From NCBI GenBank assembly GCA_018266105.1, contig JAFEBA010000031.1, forward strand, positions 1-62,898: 62,898 nt of DNA. Direction: 5' to 3'. Positions 23,948-31,824 of this stretch are shown piece by piece. The DNA comes from a bacterium (lineage in GTDB: Bacteria > Vulcanimicrobiota > Xenobia > Xenobiales > JADMJV01). The translations under genes were made by a program, and so were the position numbers. The stretch's first letter is position 1; every line of letters begins with the position of its first letter. The notes below the pieces were generated by a model. That model saw only the letters and a program-made list of their open reading frames with translations, had not been told where the DNA came from and searched no databases.

Positions 23948-25351
23948 ATGCAAAGCGTCGCCAAGCAAGATCTGCTCTCCCAGCTCTATGAACTGCCGGA
24001 AAAACTAGAACCGGAACAGGCCAAGCAACTCATGGAGGAGACGCTACGCGCCTACGAGGACCACATCGACCGGTTCCTTCCGCTGTATGTGCGCGTGCTC
24101 GGAGAAGAGATGCTGGAGTGGCGGGCCGAAGGCTCGTGGCTCTACTCGCCCACCGGCGAGCGCTGGATGGACTGCCTGGGTGCTGGCGGAGTTTTTGGAC
24201 TCGGTTTTCGCCATCCTAAAGTGGTGGACGCGGTCAAAAAGCAGATCGACCGCGTCGGTCTCTCCTCCCGCCTTTTCATCAACCCCGTCACGGCCGCGCT
24301 GGCCAAAAAGTTGGCCAGCCTGGCCCCGGCCGGACTGGACCAGGTGTTTTTCGCAAACTCCGGTACGGAGTCTCTGGAAGCGGCGCTCAAACTGGCGCGC
24401 CTGGCCTCAGGCAAGCCCGGTATCGTGGGAACCCACTTCGGCTATCACGGCATGTCCATCGCCACTCTCTCCATCTCCGGCCTGGAAGCCTGGCGTAAAG
24501 GTACCGAACCGGCCGTGGGGGGCAGTGCCGTGATCGCCTTTAACGACATCGATCAGGTCCGCAAAGCGGTCACCAAGGATACTGCCGCGCTGGTGCTGGA
24601 GCCGGTACAGTGGGCTTCTGGCTGTGAGGTGGCCACCACCGAATACCTCAAGGCCGTCCGCGAACATTGCGACAAGGTCGGGGCCTTCCTGATTTTTGAC
24701 GAAGTCCAGTGCGGTCTGGGTCGGGCGGGTACGCTCTGGGGTTGCACTCCCTCGGGAGTCGTCCCTGACCTGATGTGCGTGGGAAAAATCCTTTCCGGTG
24801 GCGTGATGCCGATTGCGGCTGTGCTCTACAACGCCAAAGTTCGTTATGGCGAACGCGACCGTCCCCAGTTCAACAACTCCAGCTATGGCGGCAATCCTAT
24901 GTCCTGCGCCGCCGGTCTGGCCGCGCTCAATGTCATGACCGACGATGGAGTCCTGGATCGAGCGATCGACCTGGGTGACCGCTTGGGCAAAATGATGGAC
25001 GAATGGGTTCAGAAATATCCCAAAGCCCTAAAATCTCACCGCGGTGCAGGGCTGATGCGCTGCCTAGAACTGAAGCAGCCGAGCATGGGAAGCGTCATGC
25101 AGGACTTCGCTCGCAAGCGCCACGTGATTGTCGCCTCCATGATGCATATGCCGCAATTCGTGCGAGTCTCCCCACCCTTTACGGCAACCGACGAAGAATT
25201 CGACTTCTTCCTCAAGGCAGTGGAAGAAAGCCTGGAAGAAATCAGTAAGATGTCCTTGATGGACCTGATGCGCTACAACAACGATTTTGGCAAGCATGCT
25301 CAGCAAGTCATGATGCAGCTTGCTCAACAACGTGCGGCAGAGGGTCATTAA
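23948..25351 (+). CDS. Class III PLP aminotransferase (ornithine/putrescine aminotransferase-like)
   Basis: 467 residues from ATG 23948; an in-frame TTG at 23933 would add five residues. The fold-type I aminotransferase features are FFANSGTESLEAALKLAR (about 134-151), the pyridine-nitrogen-binding Asp in IFDEVQCGLGRAG (Asp251), and the PLP lysine in CVGKILSGG (Lys280), followed by SSYGGNPMSCAAGLAAL. It uses an amino donor such as ornithine, putrescine or acetylornithine. The 70-residue C-terminal tail with a Met/Gln-rich end is longer than usual. No other polyamine or arginine gene is near, so substrate is open. Confidence 0.85.
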   Translation: MQSVAKQDLLSQLYELPEKLEPEQAKQLMEETLRAYEDHIDRFLPLYVRVLGEEMLEWRAEGSWLYSPTGERWMDCLGAGGVFGLGFRHPKVVDAVKKQIDRVGLSSRLFINPVTAALAKKLASLAPAGLDQVFFANSGTESLEAALKLARLASGKPGIVGTHFGYHGMSIATLSISGLEAWRKGTEPAVGGSAVIAFNDIDQVRKAVTKDTAALVLEPVQWASGCEVATTEYLKAVREHCDKVGAFLIFDEVQCGLGRAGTLWGCTPSGVVPDLMCVGKILSGGVMPIAAVLYNAKVRYGERDRPQFNNSSYGGNPMSCAAGLAALNVMTDDGVLDRAIDLGDRLGKMMDEWVQKYPKALKSHRGAGLMRCLELKQPSMGSVMQDFARKRHVIVASMMHMPQFVRVSPPFTATDEEFDFFLKAVEESLEEISKMSLMDLMRYNNDFGKHAQQVMMQLAQQRAAEGH

Positions 25352-25367
25352 AAAGGACCCTCCGTGT

Positions 25368-25390
25368 GGGCTTAAAAAGCCCTTAAATTC
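25368..25390 (+). terminator. Weak terminator-like hairpin after the aminotransferase
   Basis: GGGCTT and AAGCCC enclose a short A-rich loop just after the stop. The downstream stretch is TTAAATTC rather than a clean T-run, so efficiency is doubtful. Confidence 0.3.
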
Positions 25391-25483
25391 GACGCTTCCA
25401 GCCGTTTTTATTGTTTCAGTTTTTCGGTTGGATTTTCTTAACTTCGCAACATCTTTGTTACGATCTGTTTACGAATGCATGTC

Positions 25484-25512
25484 TTTACATACCCCACCCT
25501 ATGGGTGATACT
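25484..25512 (+). promoter_or_regulatory. Sigma-70-like promoter of the three-gene unknown cassette
   Basis: TTTACA (25484-25489) is separated by exactly 17 bases from GATACT (25507-25512), five and four matches to the -35 and -10 consensus. A TTAAC box followed by GCAAC lies at 25438-25450, as upstream of flgB, fliG and the rod/hook gene. The predicted transcript would begin about 36 bases before the ATG at 25555. Confidence 0.5.
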
Positions 25513-25554
25513 ACTACCAACGAACAAAACTTAGTTTCTGGAGGACTCACTCGA

Positions 25555-25797
25555 ATGGCAACTAACATTACTAACTTCAACCAGCAGGCGATGGACCAGC
25601 AGATGTTCATCACGGACATGCGTCAGGCTCAGTCGACGCAGCGTCAGACCCAATTGGAGCTCCGTAAGGCCGATGAAAACGACCGCGCCAACGTTGCCAA
25701 GCTGTTGACCTCCATCAACGACATCACCTTCGGTGTCCAGAAGGACAAGATGGCTTCCGCCAACAAGAACTCCGACCAGGTCAAGGGCCTTCTGTAA
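25555..25797 (+). CDS. Small helical protein of unknown function
   Basis: 80 residues from ATG 25555, ten bases after GGAGG. It is Gln/Asn/Asp-rich with no cysteine, signal peptide or membrane segment. The opening, MATNITNFNQQAMDQQMFIT, and the middle, LELRKADENDRANVAKLLTS, suggest two amphipathic helices. The size and composition resemble secreted needle-type or filament-type helical hairpins, but I see no diagnostic motif. It has its own promoter and a strong terminator, which suggests high, separate expression. Similar A/T-rich upstream boxes occur before flagellar genes. Function unknown. Confidence 0.75.
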   Translation: MATNITNFNQQAMDQQMFITDMRQAQSTQRQTQLELRKADENDRANVAKLLTSINDITFGVQKDKMASANKNSDQVKGLL

Positions 25798-25812
25798 GAA
25801 GCAGGTCGCCAG

Positions 25813-25845
25813 AAAAAGGGGCACCGCAAGGTGTCCCTTTTTTAT
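25813..25845 (+). terminator. Intrinsic terminator after the 80-residue protein
   Basis: AAAAAGGGGCACC and GGTGTCCCTTTTTT pair around the loop GCAA, and the stem runs into TTTTTTATTTT. Strong and well placed, 16 bases after the stop. Confidence 0.85.
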
Positions 25846-25860
25846 TTTACCCAACCTCCT

Positions 25861-25891
25861 GGACGGTTCTGGAAACTCTCCAGAACTGTCC
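25861..25891. promoter_or_regulatory. 13-bp inverted repeat upstream of the second unknown gene
   Basis: GGACGGTTCTGGA and TCCAGAACTGTCC pair around AACTC with one G-U pair. No T-run follows. It lies between the terminator at 25845 and TATAAG (25933-25938), about 77 bases before ATG 25968, so it could be an operator for that gene or part of the 3' end of the preceding transcript. Confidence 0.4.
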
Positions 25892-25967
25892 AAGATTTAA
25901 CATACTGACCTCCCCATGTTTCGCGCGCCTGATATAAGATGTTTTCATCTCTCGGAGGGATCAATCA

Positions 25968-26594
25968 ATGCAACCCGTTTCTCAGGGCGTTAGCTCGCTC
26001 GATTTACAGAAGCTCCGGCAGCACAATGAAGAGGCCTTACAGGCCCGCGCCACCAATCAGATGGGCGCCGAACTCAAAGCCGGTAGCGGAACTGGCGTCA
26101 GCAAAGACGAGAAGCTGACGGCTGGCCAGGGCGACCAGGTCGACCTCACGCCCAAGGACAAAAAGGCGATCAAGACGCCGTCCCCGGACTCGGTGACTCC
26201 GCCCCCCTCCTCCACGGCCAATACTGCCTCTTCCGCACCAACCGAACAGAGCAGTTCTCCCAATCCAAGCGAGACTCACACTCCCGAGGATTCCGGCAAC
26301 TCAGGCGGAGATCCGCCACCAGCCGATCCCGGTAACGGTGGAAACAGCCAGAAGCCACTTTACAGCGAATCTCAGCAGGCCTTCCTGAATCGATTGCGCG
26401 AGTTGGAAGATCAGCGCAAAACTCTTTCCGACATGTGGCGCAAAAACTACATGGACTGGATGGCCGATCAGCTTCAGGCCGCCGAAGATTACGAAAACTT
26501 CCGCCAGAGCACGGGACTTCTTTGGACAGATGTCACAACCGCTCGCTGGGTTCAGGGTGCTCGTCACTCGGAAGCCGTCCGTTCCATTCTTTAA
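25968..26594 (+). CDS. Unknown protein with disordered Pro/Ser linker and helical C-terminus
   Basis: 208 residues from ATG 25968, eight bases after GGAGG. The N-terminal 60 residues are polar (MQPVSQGVSSLDLQKLRQHN), followed by a 65-residue Pro/Ser/Thr/Gly-rich linker. The C-terminal 75 residues are helical: QQAFLNRLRELEDQRKTLSD, then MWRKNYMDWMADQLQAAEDY. No signal peptide, membrane segment or cysteine. It resembles its downstream neighbour in build (flexible N-part, Trp-rich helical end). The Thr/Ser/Gln-rich N-terminus without a Sec signal is compatible with type III export, but this is only inference. I do not recognise the family. Confidence 0.7.
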   Translation: MQPVSQGVSSLDLQKLRQHNEEALQARATNQMGAELKAGSGTGVSKDEKLTAGQGDQVDLTPKDKKAIKTPSPDSVTPPPSSTANTASSAPTEQSSSPNPSETHTPEDSGNSGGDPPPADPGNGGNSQKPLYSESQQAFLNRLRELEDQRKTLSDMWRKNYMDWMADQLQAAEDYENFRQSTGLLWTDVTTARWVQGARHSEAVRSIL

Positions 26595-26606
26595 GGAGTA
26601 AGCACC

Positions 26607-27482
26607 GTGAACATCGGCAACATCAACTCTGTCCGCGGAAATGAAGAAATCGGCTCCATCCGCCCGACTCCGGGCCTCAAGCCGATGCCCCTGACGGGCT
26701 CCGCCCCGCTGCCCAATGACTCGGTTCGCGTCAATGCCGCCGACCCATCCCAACCGGCCGGTGACGCCAAAAAGCTCTCAAAAGCGCGCGAAGATTTCAA
26801 GGTCAATCTGGCCAACCTCAAGGGGCAGAGCGAAGACGACAAGAGTGCTATCCGTGACATCGCCCGATCGGTGGATGAGCGGCCCGACCTGAACTCCAAA
26901 GAGAAGGAGTGGCTCTTCGCCACCGAGATGGGCGCCTACACGGCCGACGCGGCCATGTCCATGACTTCCCTCGAGAAAAAAGGCCAGCCCTGGACCCCGA
27001 AACAGCAATCTCGCTTCGAAGCCTTGATTCAGACGTACGGCGCAGCCAAAGGAGTGGCCGATGCGGTCACCCCAATGGTTGCTCGTCCCGACAGCGCGGC
27101 TCCAAGTTTTGACGCAGCCGCACCCGGCGCTCAGGTGAAGGCGGCTGCCCCCCTGGCTCCCGCCCCCCTGCAGCCGGCCCCCCTGCAGCCGGCCCCCCTG
27201 GCCGCAGCTCCACTGCAGCCGGCCCCGGCTGCCAACAGCGCTCCGGCTTCCACCGATGCCACCGCCGCCCAGGGCAACACTCCGCCCGCGCCGCCCAAAG
27301 ATCCGCTGGTGGCCATCTGGGAATCGCGGCGCCAGGAAGCCCAGGATGTATTCAATGACTACAAGGCGCTGATGCAGAAGATTTCCGACTGGAAAGCCCG
27401 TATCATCGCTTCCCGCATCGCCTTCTTCTGGAAGGTCTATGGCGCCCACACCAACTTCCTCTCCGACGGCTGGAAGAAGTAA
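26607..27482 (+). CDS. Unknown protein with APLQP repeats and Trp-rich helical C-terminus
   Basis: 291 residues from GTG 26607, eight bases after AAGGAG and 12 bases after the previous stop. Residues 1-55 are polar. A helical domain runs about 55-155 (KAREDFKVNLANLKGQSEDD onward), then a 75-residue Ala/Pro/Leu-rich segment with APLQP units. The C-terminal 55 residues (PLVAIWESRRQEAQDVFNDY to the SDGWKK end) are helical and Trp-rich like the neighbour's. No export signal or enzyme motif is visible. It ends in a strong terminator, closing the three-gene cassette. Unknown function. Confidence 0.7.
   Translation: MNIGNINSVRGNEEIGSIRPTPGLKPMPLTGSAPLPNDSVRVNAADPSQPAGDAKKLSKAREDFKVNLANLKGQSEDDKSAIRDIARSVDERPDLNSKEKEWLFATEMGAYTADAAMSMTSLEKKGQPWTPKQQSRFEALIQTYGAAKGVADAVTPMVARPDSAAPSFDAAAPGAQVKAAAPLAPAPLQPAPLQPAPLAAAPLQPAPAANSAPASTDATAAQGNTPPAPPKDPLVAIWESRRQEAQDVFNDYKALMQKISDWKARIIASRIAFFWKVYGAHTNFLSDGWKK
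27162..27231 (+). repeat. 15-base tandem repeat encoding APLQP
   Basis: The unit GCCCCCCTGCAGCCG occurs at 27162-27176 and 27177-27191, a diverged unit follows at 27192, and another near 27220. It makes the Ala-Pro-Leu-Gln-Pro linker of the unknown protein and could vary in copy number between strains. Confidence 0.7.
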
Positions 27483-27494
27483 AGCAACCCAGGA

Positions 27495-27545
27495 AGCCCC
27501 TGACGGTGCCTTGAACACAAGGAGAACACCGTTAGGGGCTTTTTC
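27495..27545 (+). terminator. Terminator closing the unknown cassette
   Basis: AGCCCCTGACGGTG pairs with CACCGTTAGGGGCT (one wobble) with an inner CCTT/AAGG stem, followed by TTTTC. It overlaps the 5' edge of the next gene: the TTG start at 27548 lies three bases after it, so ykgJ-like expression may depend on read-through. Confidence 0.8.
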
Positions 27546-27547
27546 AT

Positions 27548-28720
27548 TTGCACGTCAATTACGACCCTCAAATTGCCTATGAATGTGTTCAGTGCGGCCG
27601 AGGCTGCTTCAATCGCTGGGACATTAATGTCGAACCTGAAGTGGCGCAGTCCGTCAGAGGCCATGCCTTAGAGCTTCGAGTCATTCAGGATCGTGGCCAG
27701 GCCTTTCGGGAGCATGAGGGTCAACTCATCATCCACAAGGACAAGGACCACCCGCGTTGCGGCTTTCTCAAGGAGGACTTGCTCTGTTCCATCCATAGCG
27801 AGCTGGGCTACCAGGCAAAGCCCCTGACCTGCCAGCAATACCCTTACGTCTTCGTGCAAACTCCGGACCGCCAGATTCATGCCAGCGCAGTCTACAGCTG
27901 CACGGCGGTGCGCGAAGAGCTGGGTCCTCCCCTGTCCGAAAGCCGCGAGTCCATTGAGGATCTATTGCGCCGGGGAGCGCGCGTGCATCGCCTGGACGGA
28001 AACATCGAGGTCCTCCCGCCCTTTGTGACGACTTACTCGGAAATTCAGGCCTACGAAGCGGAACTCAACCGCAGGCTGGGCCAGATGCCGATCTCAGCGG
28101 CTTTCGAAGAGGCAATCTTGGGCCTGGCCAACGCGCTCTCCAGTCTAGGTCAGCCGGATGAGGAATTGTTGCTGGAAGAAGGCTTTCTGGCGTCTACTTG
28201 GGGCCGTGCCAAGCTGGTGCCGCAAGAGGCTCGCACCAACTTGCAACTGGTCAAGACCATCCTCAGCATGGGCTTGTTAAAGCCGTGCCTGCCCAGTCAG
28301 GACCGTGAAGTCTGGAAGAAAATCGACGCGGCCGTGTTGGGCGATGCCGAGCTTGAGATCCCGGATTTCAACTGGCATGCTCCCCTCAGCGAACTCGACC
28401 TGTGGCTTACCGAAGGGGTGGGTCACCGCTTCGATGGGCAGATCAAACGCTTTCAGGGCTCACTCCTCTTTCGCAAGGCTCATCTCACCATGGGTGGACT
28501 GTTGCCAGGCCTGATTCTCGTCTGGATCATGCCCTCCATCATTCGGCTGCTGACCGGGCTGCATGCCTGGAAAGAGCAGGTCGAATCCACGCAGAGCAAC
28601 TTCCTCTGGGCTCTGGAGACGGCCGAAACCCACCTGGTCGGCCACACCTTCGATACCGTTCCGGTCTATCAGCGCGCGGCCTGGCAATCGGTGGCCATCT
28701 CTCGGTCCTACCCTTTATGA
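27548..28720 (+). CDS. YkgJ/FliB-family Cys-cluster protein, first of tandem pair
   Basis: 390 residues if TTG 27548 is the start; no good ribosome site precedes it and a terminator lies directly upstream, so the start is uncertain. Cysteines form the YkgJ/FliB pattern: YECVQCGRGCF (Cys13, 16, 20), HPRCGFL (71), LCSIH (80) and KPLTCQQYP (95). This family contains the putative Zn/Fe-chelating domain of YkgJ proteins, and the flagellin lysine-N-methylase FliB has the same type of cluster. The C-terminal 290 residues are helical with a hydrophobic segment near 305-325. A flagellin-modifying role is suggested by family and by the flagellar genes nearby, but not shown. Confidence 0.7.
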   Translation: MHVNYDPQIAYECVQCGRGCFNRWDINVEPEVAQSVRGHALELRVIQDRGQAFREHEGQLIIHKDKDHPRCGFLKEDLLCSIHSELGYQAKPLTCQQYPYVFVQTPDRQIHASAVYSCTAVREELGPPLSESRESIEDLLRRGARVHRLDGNIEVLPPFVTTYSEIQAYEAELNRRLGQMPISAAFEEAILGLANALSSLGQPDEELLLEEGFLASTWGRAKLVPQEARTNLQLVKTILSMGLLKPCLPSQDREVWKKIDAAVLGDAELEIPDFNWHAPLSELDLWLTEGVGHRFDGQIKRFQGSLLFRKAHLTMGGLLPGLILVWIMPSIIRLLTGLHAWKEQVESTQSNFLWALETAETHLVGHTFDTVPVYQRAAWQSVAISRSYPL

Positions 28721-29820
28721 AACTGAGCATCGACAACCAGCTTCATTATGAGTGCGTTCAGTGCGGCCGCTCCTGTACCGGCTGGAATGTCTGGCTGCGA
28801 GACGAACTGGCCGAACAACTCAAGGTACTCCCTATCACCCTGCGCGTCATTCAGGAGCGTGGCCAGGCTTTCGAACGGGTGGACGGCATCCAAAAAATGT
28901 ACCGAGATCAGGAGCACCCAGCCTGTGGCTACCTGAACCAGCAAAAACTGTGTGATATTCACGCTACTTTGGGCTTTGAAACCAAGCCCAAAACCTGCCG
29001 GCAGTTTCCCTTCTTCTTAACAAAACTTCCGGACGGTGAGGTTCGCGCGGGCGCCTCTCATTGCTGCACCGCGGTGCGCGGTGGACTCGGTCCCTCTCTG
29101 AGCGAAAGCCGGGCCGAGATCGAAACCTTGCTGCGACAGGGTGCGCAGATGCGTGAGGTAGCGGAGCAGGTCGAGATCTACCCGGGCCATTTCCAGCCCT
29201 TTAGCGCCATTCGAGGCTTTGAGACCTACTTCGAAGAGCAAAAGGAAAAATGGGGCTGGGATGCCGCGTTGGAGCAGGCGTTAACCGCCCTGGCCACTCC
29301 CCTGGAGGGGCCCTGGCAGCCCCACGCCGGGCTGAGCCAGCAGATGGGGCTACTCAGTCAACTCATGACCATGTCTTTGCTCAAACCTTGCCTGAATGAC
29401 CACGACCGGGAGCTTTGGCAGCGCATCGACCAGGCTTTTCTTGGCGAGGGTGAACTGGAAATTCCGGAATACAACTGGAGGGCCCCGGTGGCCGACCTGG
29501 ACCTCTTGATCTCCCAGGGAGTGGGCAACCAGTTTGAGCGGGAAATCGACCAGTATCGCAGGGCCATCTGGTTCCGCAAAGGTCATCTGCTGGCCGGTAA
29601 CCTGGTTGCAGGCTTGCTGCTGATGTGGTCTCTGCCTGGAATTTTACGCCTGCTGAGCGCCCTGGAGGGCTGGAAAAACCAGCGTCAACCGTCAGTCGAG
29701 GACTTCAGTCAGGCTTTGGACACGGTCGAGATGAGCCTGGTGTCGCACTCTCAGAACGGCGAGCTGCTGGTACAAAAAATGAGCCATCACCTGGTGGCGA
29801 TGGCTCAAATTTGCGAGTAG
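28717..29820 (+). CDS. YkgJ/FliB-family Cys-cluster protein, second of tandem pair
   Basis: 367 residues from ATG 28717, which overlaps the previous stop (ATGA). The same cysteine layout is present: YECVQCGRSCT, HPACGYL, LCDIHATLGF and KPKTCRQFP. The rest is colinear with the first copy (SESRAEIETLLRQGAQMREV versus SESRESIEDLLRRGARVHRL), so this is an old tandem duplication kept as two translationally coupled genes. FliB-type enzymes transfer methyl groups to flagellin lysines; whether both copies act on flagellin, or on other secreted proteins, is unknown. Confidence 0.8.
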   Translation: MKLSIDNQLHYECVQCGRSCTGWNVWLRDELAEQLKVLPITLRVIQERGQAFERVDGIQKMYRDQEHPACGYLNQQKLCDIHATLGFETKPKTCRQFPFFLTKLPDGEVRAGASHCCTAVRGGLGPSLSESRAEIETLLRQGAQMREVAEQVEIYPGHFQPFSAIRGFETYFEEQKEKWGWDAALEQALTALATPLEGPWQPHAGLSQQMGLLSQLMTMSLLKPCLNDHDRELWQRIDQAFLGEGELEIPEYNWRAPVADLDLLISQGVGNQFEREIDQYRRAIWFRKGHLLAGNLVAGLLLMWSLPGILRLLSALEGWKNQRQPSVEDFSQALDTVEMSLVSHSQNGELLVQKMSHHLVAMAQICE

Positions 29821-29828
29821 TCGAGGGA

Positions 29829-30335
29829 TTACATCATACTGGACGCGTCCAGATACATCTCCTCGTATTTCTTCTGGCTGCTGTAGTTCAACCTGAGAGC
29901 CTCGTTTAAGTAATCGTTGCCCTGCTTGACCAGGTCGAGACCTTCGGTCAGGTTAGCGGGGTCCTGGGTCTCCACGTAGGCCGCCATCCGGTTCAGGCCC
30001 TCGTGATAAAGAGTGATACCGGTAAAACCGGCTTCCAGTTCGGCGCGGAACTGGTCGATCGTTTGGGGCGGAATCTCAATGGCGCGGATGCTCTGCTCGC
30101 GCTCGTTCATCACCTGGAGAATGCTGTCAATATAGTCAGCGAACTTATCGACCGTCCACTCTCCCGACTGCACTTTATTTGAAGCCTCTTCCAGCTCACG
30201 AACCCGGTCGCTAATATAGCTCGGGCCCGCATCTTCTTGCTGGTTTTGAACCATACGGGGCAACTGCGCGCCGCACTGTTCGCAATTGGAGAGACCGTCG
30301 CCATTCTGATGGGCGCACTTAACACAGATAATCAA
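29829..30335 (-). CDS. Zinc-ribbon protein with helical domain
   Basis: 168 residues from TTG 30335, nine bases after GAGG; a longer frame upstream lacks a ribosome site. The N-terminal zinc ribbon has CVKC (Cys4, 7) and CEQC (18, 21). The remainder is helical with many acidic and Gln residues, for example SDRVRELEEASNKVQSGEWT and LDLVKQGNDYLNEALRLNYS. It has no membrane segment. A second zinc-ribbon gene of the same length and build lies at 31249-31761. Role unknown; such small ribbons often serve as protein-interaction modules. Confidence 0.7.
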   Translation of the reverse strand: MIICVKCAHQNGDGLSNCEQCGAQLPRMVQNQQEDAGPSYISDRVRELEEASNKVQSGEWTVDKFADYIDSILQVMNEREQSIRAIEIPPQTIDQFRAELEAGFTGITLYHEGLNRMAAYVETQDPANLTEGLDLVKQGNDYLNEALRLNYSSQKKYEEMYLDASSMM

Positions 30336-30498
30336 GTTATTCCACCTCGGTTCTTTGAGGAGCAAGGAGCTGTTTCCAGCTCCAACATCCCGCTCCATAG
30401 GAAATCGAAGCCCGTTTCGGTTGGCACAAACCCATGTCCTCCATGAGAAGGACAGCCGAGGAGGGGGATCGCCGCGGGTTTTGTAGTTAAGCATAGAT

Positions 30499-31287
30499 AT
30501 GCGTCATCGCCTCTTTATCGCCGCCCTCGCCTTGCTGGCGACCGTCTGTCCCGCCCGCTGCGAGGATTCCGGTAAAAACGAGCAGGCCCGTCAAATGTTC
30601 GAAAGCCTGTTTACCCCACCGGGCCAGTTGCCGGTGCAGGATCTGGTGGCTGAGGGGGAGGAGCTGGAAGCCGAGGGGGCAGCCGGGCATCTGATTCCGT
30701 CAGCCAAGGTGAAATACTTTTTCAAGGCCCCCAACTTCTTGAGATTCGACCGGGTCAACGTCAACCCCAGGCAGCCTCTGCTGGGGATTCTCAAGGTCAT
30801 CATCCGGGATGGCGAGAGCTATCACATCTTCGCCACCCACAACTACCCGACCAAGTCCGGCATCGATCCTCAAATCGCGCCCGACTCGATCCCTTTCTGC
30901 CTGACCCGCTACAAGAAAGACGCCAGTCGCGAGTTTTACTACCTGGGCCCGGAAAGCTGGCAAAACACCACCGTGCACCGAGTGCAAATTCTGAATCCGG
31001 CCGATCCCAACTGGACCTGCATTGTCTGGATCGACAACCAGAAGAGAGTACCGGTGCAAGCCGAGTATACTGGCTCGGCCGACAAACCCGGCGGCAAGCC
31101 CAGCAAAAAGCGAGTGGTCTGGAGCGACGTGCGCCAGCTACCGGACGGCCGTTACTTCCCCTATCAGGCCCAGATCTTCATCGACGAAAAGCTACGAGAA
31201 ATGCGGGTCTACAAAGGAGTACGCATCAACGTTGGACTGGACAACACCCTATTTCGGGTCATTCCCGAGCTTGAACCCAATCAGTAA
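30499..31287 (+). CDS. LolA-like / outer-membrane lipoprotein-sorting-type secreted protein
   Basis: 262 residues. Residues 1-21 are a signal peptide (LFIAALALLATVCPARC). The mature part has the long beta-strand pattern of LolA/LolB-like or DUF1571-type proteins: KVKYFFKAPNFLRFDRVNVN, LKVIIRDGESYHIFATHNYP, then KKRVVWSDVRQLPDGRYFPY and REMRVYKGVRINVGLDNTLF near the end. Proteins of this shape carry or sense lipoproteins in the periplasm. Assignment rests on fold-like pattern, not on a diagnostic motif. Its 3' end overlaps the convergent zinc-ribbon gene by 39 bases. Confidence 0.6.
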   Translation: MRHRLFIAALALLATVCPARCEDSGKNEQARQMFESLFTPPGQLPVQDLVAEGEELEAEGAAGHLIPSAKVKYFFKAPNFLRFDRVNVNPRQPLLGILKVIIRDGESYHIFATHNYPTKSGIDPQIAPDSIPFCLTRYKKDASREFYYLGPESWQNTTVHRVQILNPADPNWTCIVWIDNQKRVPVQAEYTGSADKPGGKPSKKRVVWSDVRQLPDGRYFPYQAQIFIDEKLREMRVYKGVRINVGLDNTLFRVIPELEPNQ

Positions 31288-31761
31288 ACCGTCTTCAGGC
31301 AGTTCGGGCGGCGGATTTTCTCGCAAACGCGCCTCAGCCTGAAAGTTACGCACCATGTCACGATTTGCCTCAAAGTGCTCCTGAATAGAGCGATTGATGC
31401 AGTGATCGGCCTGGGTTGCCAGATTGAGGGCGGCCTGCACATCAAAGTCACTTTTGGAAGCCAGCCAGGTCCGGGCTTGCTCCAGAGCTTTCTGCCACAG
31501 GTCCAGGCCCTCCAGCAGCACCGGAGCGTCTCCTTCGCGCAACTTGCCGCGGGCGACTTCGATCTTGCCCAGCTCCTCCTCCAGATAGGCAGAGACGACC
31601 GCTTCGGTCACCTGTCCGGCCCTCAGCTCCAACGTCTTTTGATACAGGTCGTCCTTCTTGTTAAACTCGGCTGGCGGCGGCACCAGCATGGCCAGAGTGG
31701 TACCGCAGGCCGGACATCGGTCGCCGGCCGTGACCGGGGTCTTGCACTTGTGGCAGATCAT
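31249..31761 (-). CDS. Second zinc-ribbon protein with helical domain
   Basis: 170 residues from ATG 31761. The zinc ribbon has CHKC (Cys3, 6) and CPAC (16, 19). The helical part contains YLEEELGKIEVARGKLREGD and the phrase LLEGLDLWQKALEQARTWLA, similar in pattern to the first zinc-ribbon gene (LTEGLDLVKQGNDYLNEA). The reading frame could extend upstream to 31956 but I see no ribosome site there. The C-terminus overlaps the end of the LolA-like gene. The two paralogues flank that gene in opposite relation, a sign of local duplication. Confidence 0.7.
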   Translation of the reverse strand: MICHKCKTPVTAGDRCPACGTTLAMLVPPPAEFNKKDDLYQKTLELRAGQVTEAVVSAYLEEELGKIEVARGKLREGDAPVLLEGLDLWQKALEQARTWLASKSDFDVQAALNLATQADHCINRSIQEHFEANRDMVRNFQAEARLRENPPPELPEDGLLIGFKLGNDPK

Positions 31762-31824
31762 TCTGGTTTTTTCTCGTTCCGGCGGGAGGGTCCTCGGGCC
31801 GAGCACTGGGAATAACAATTTTGG

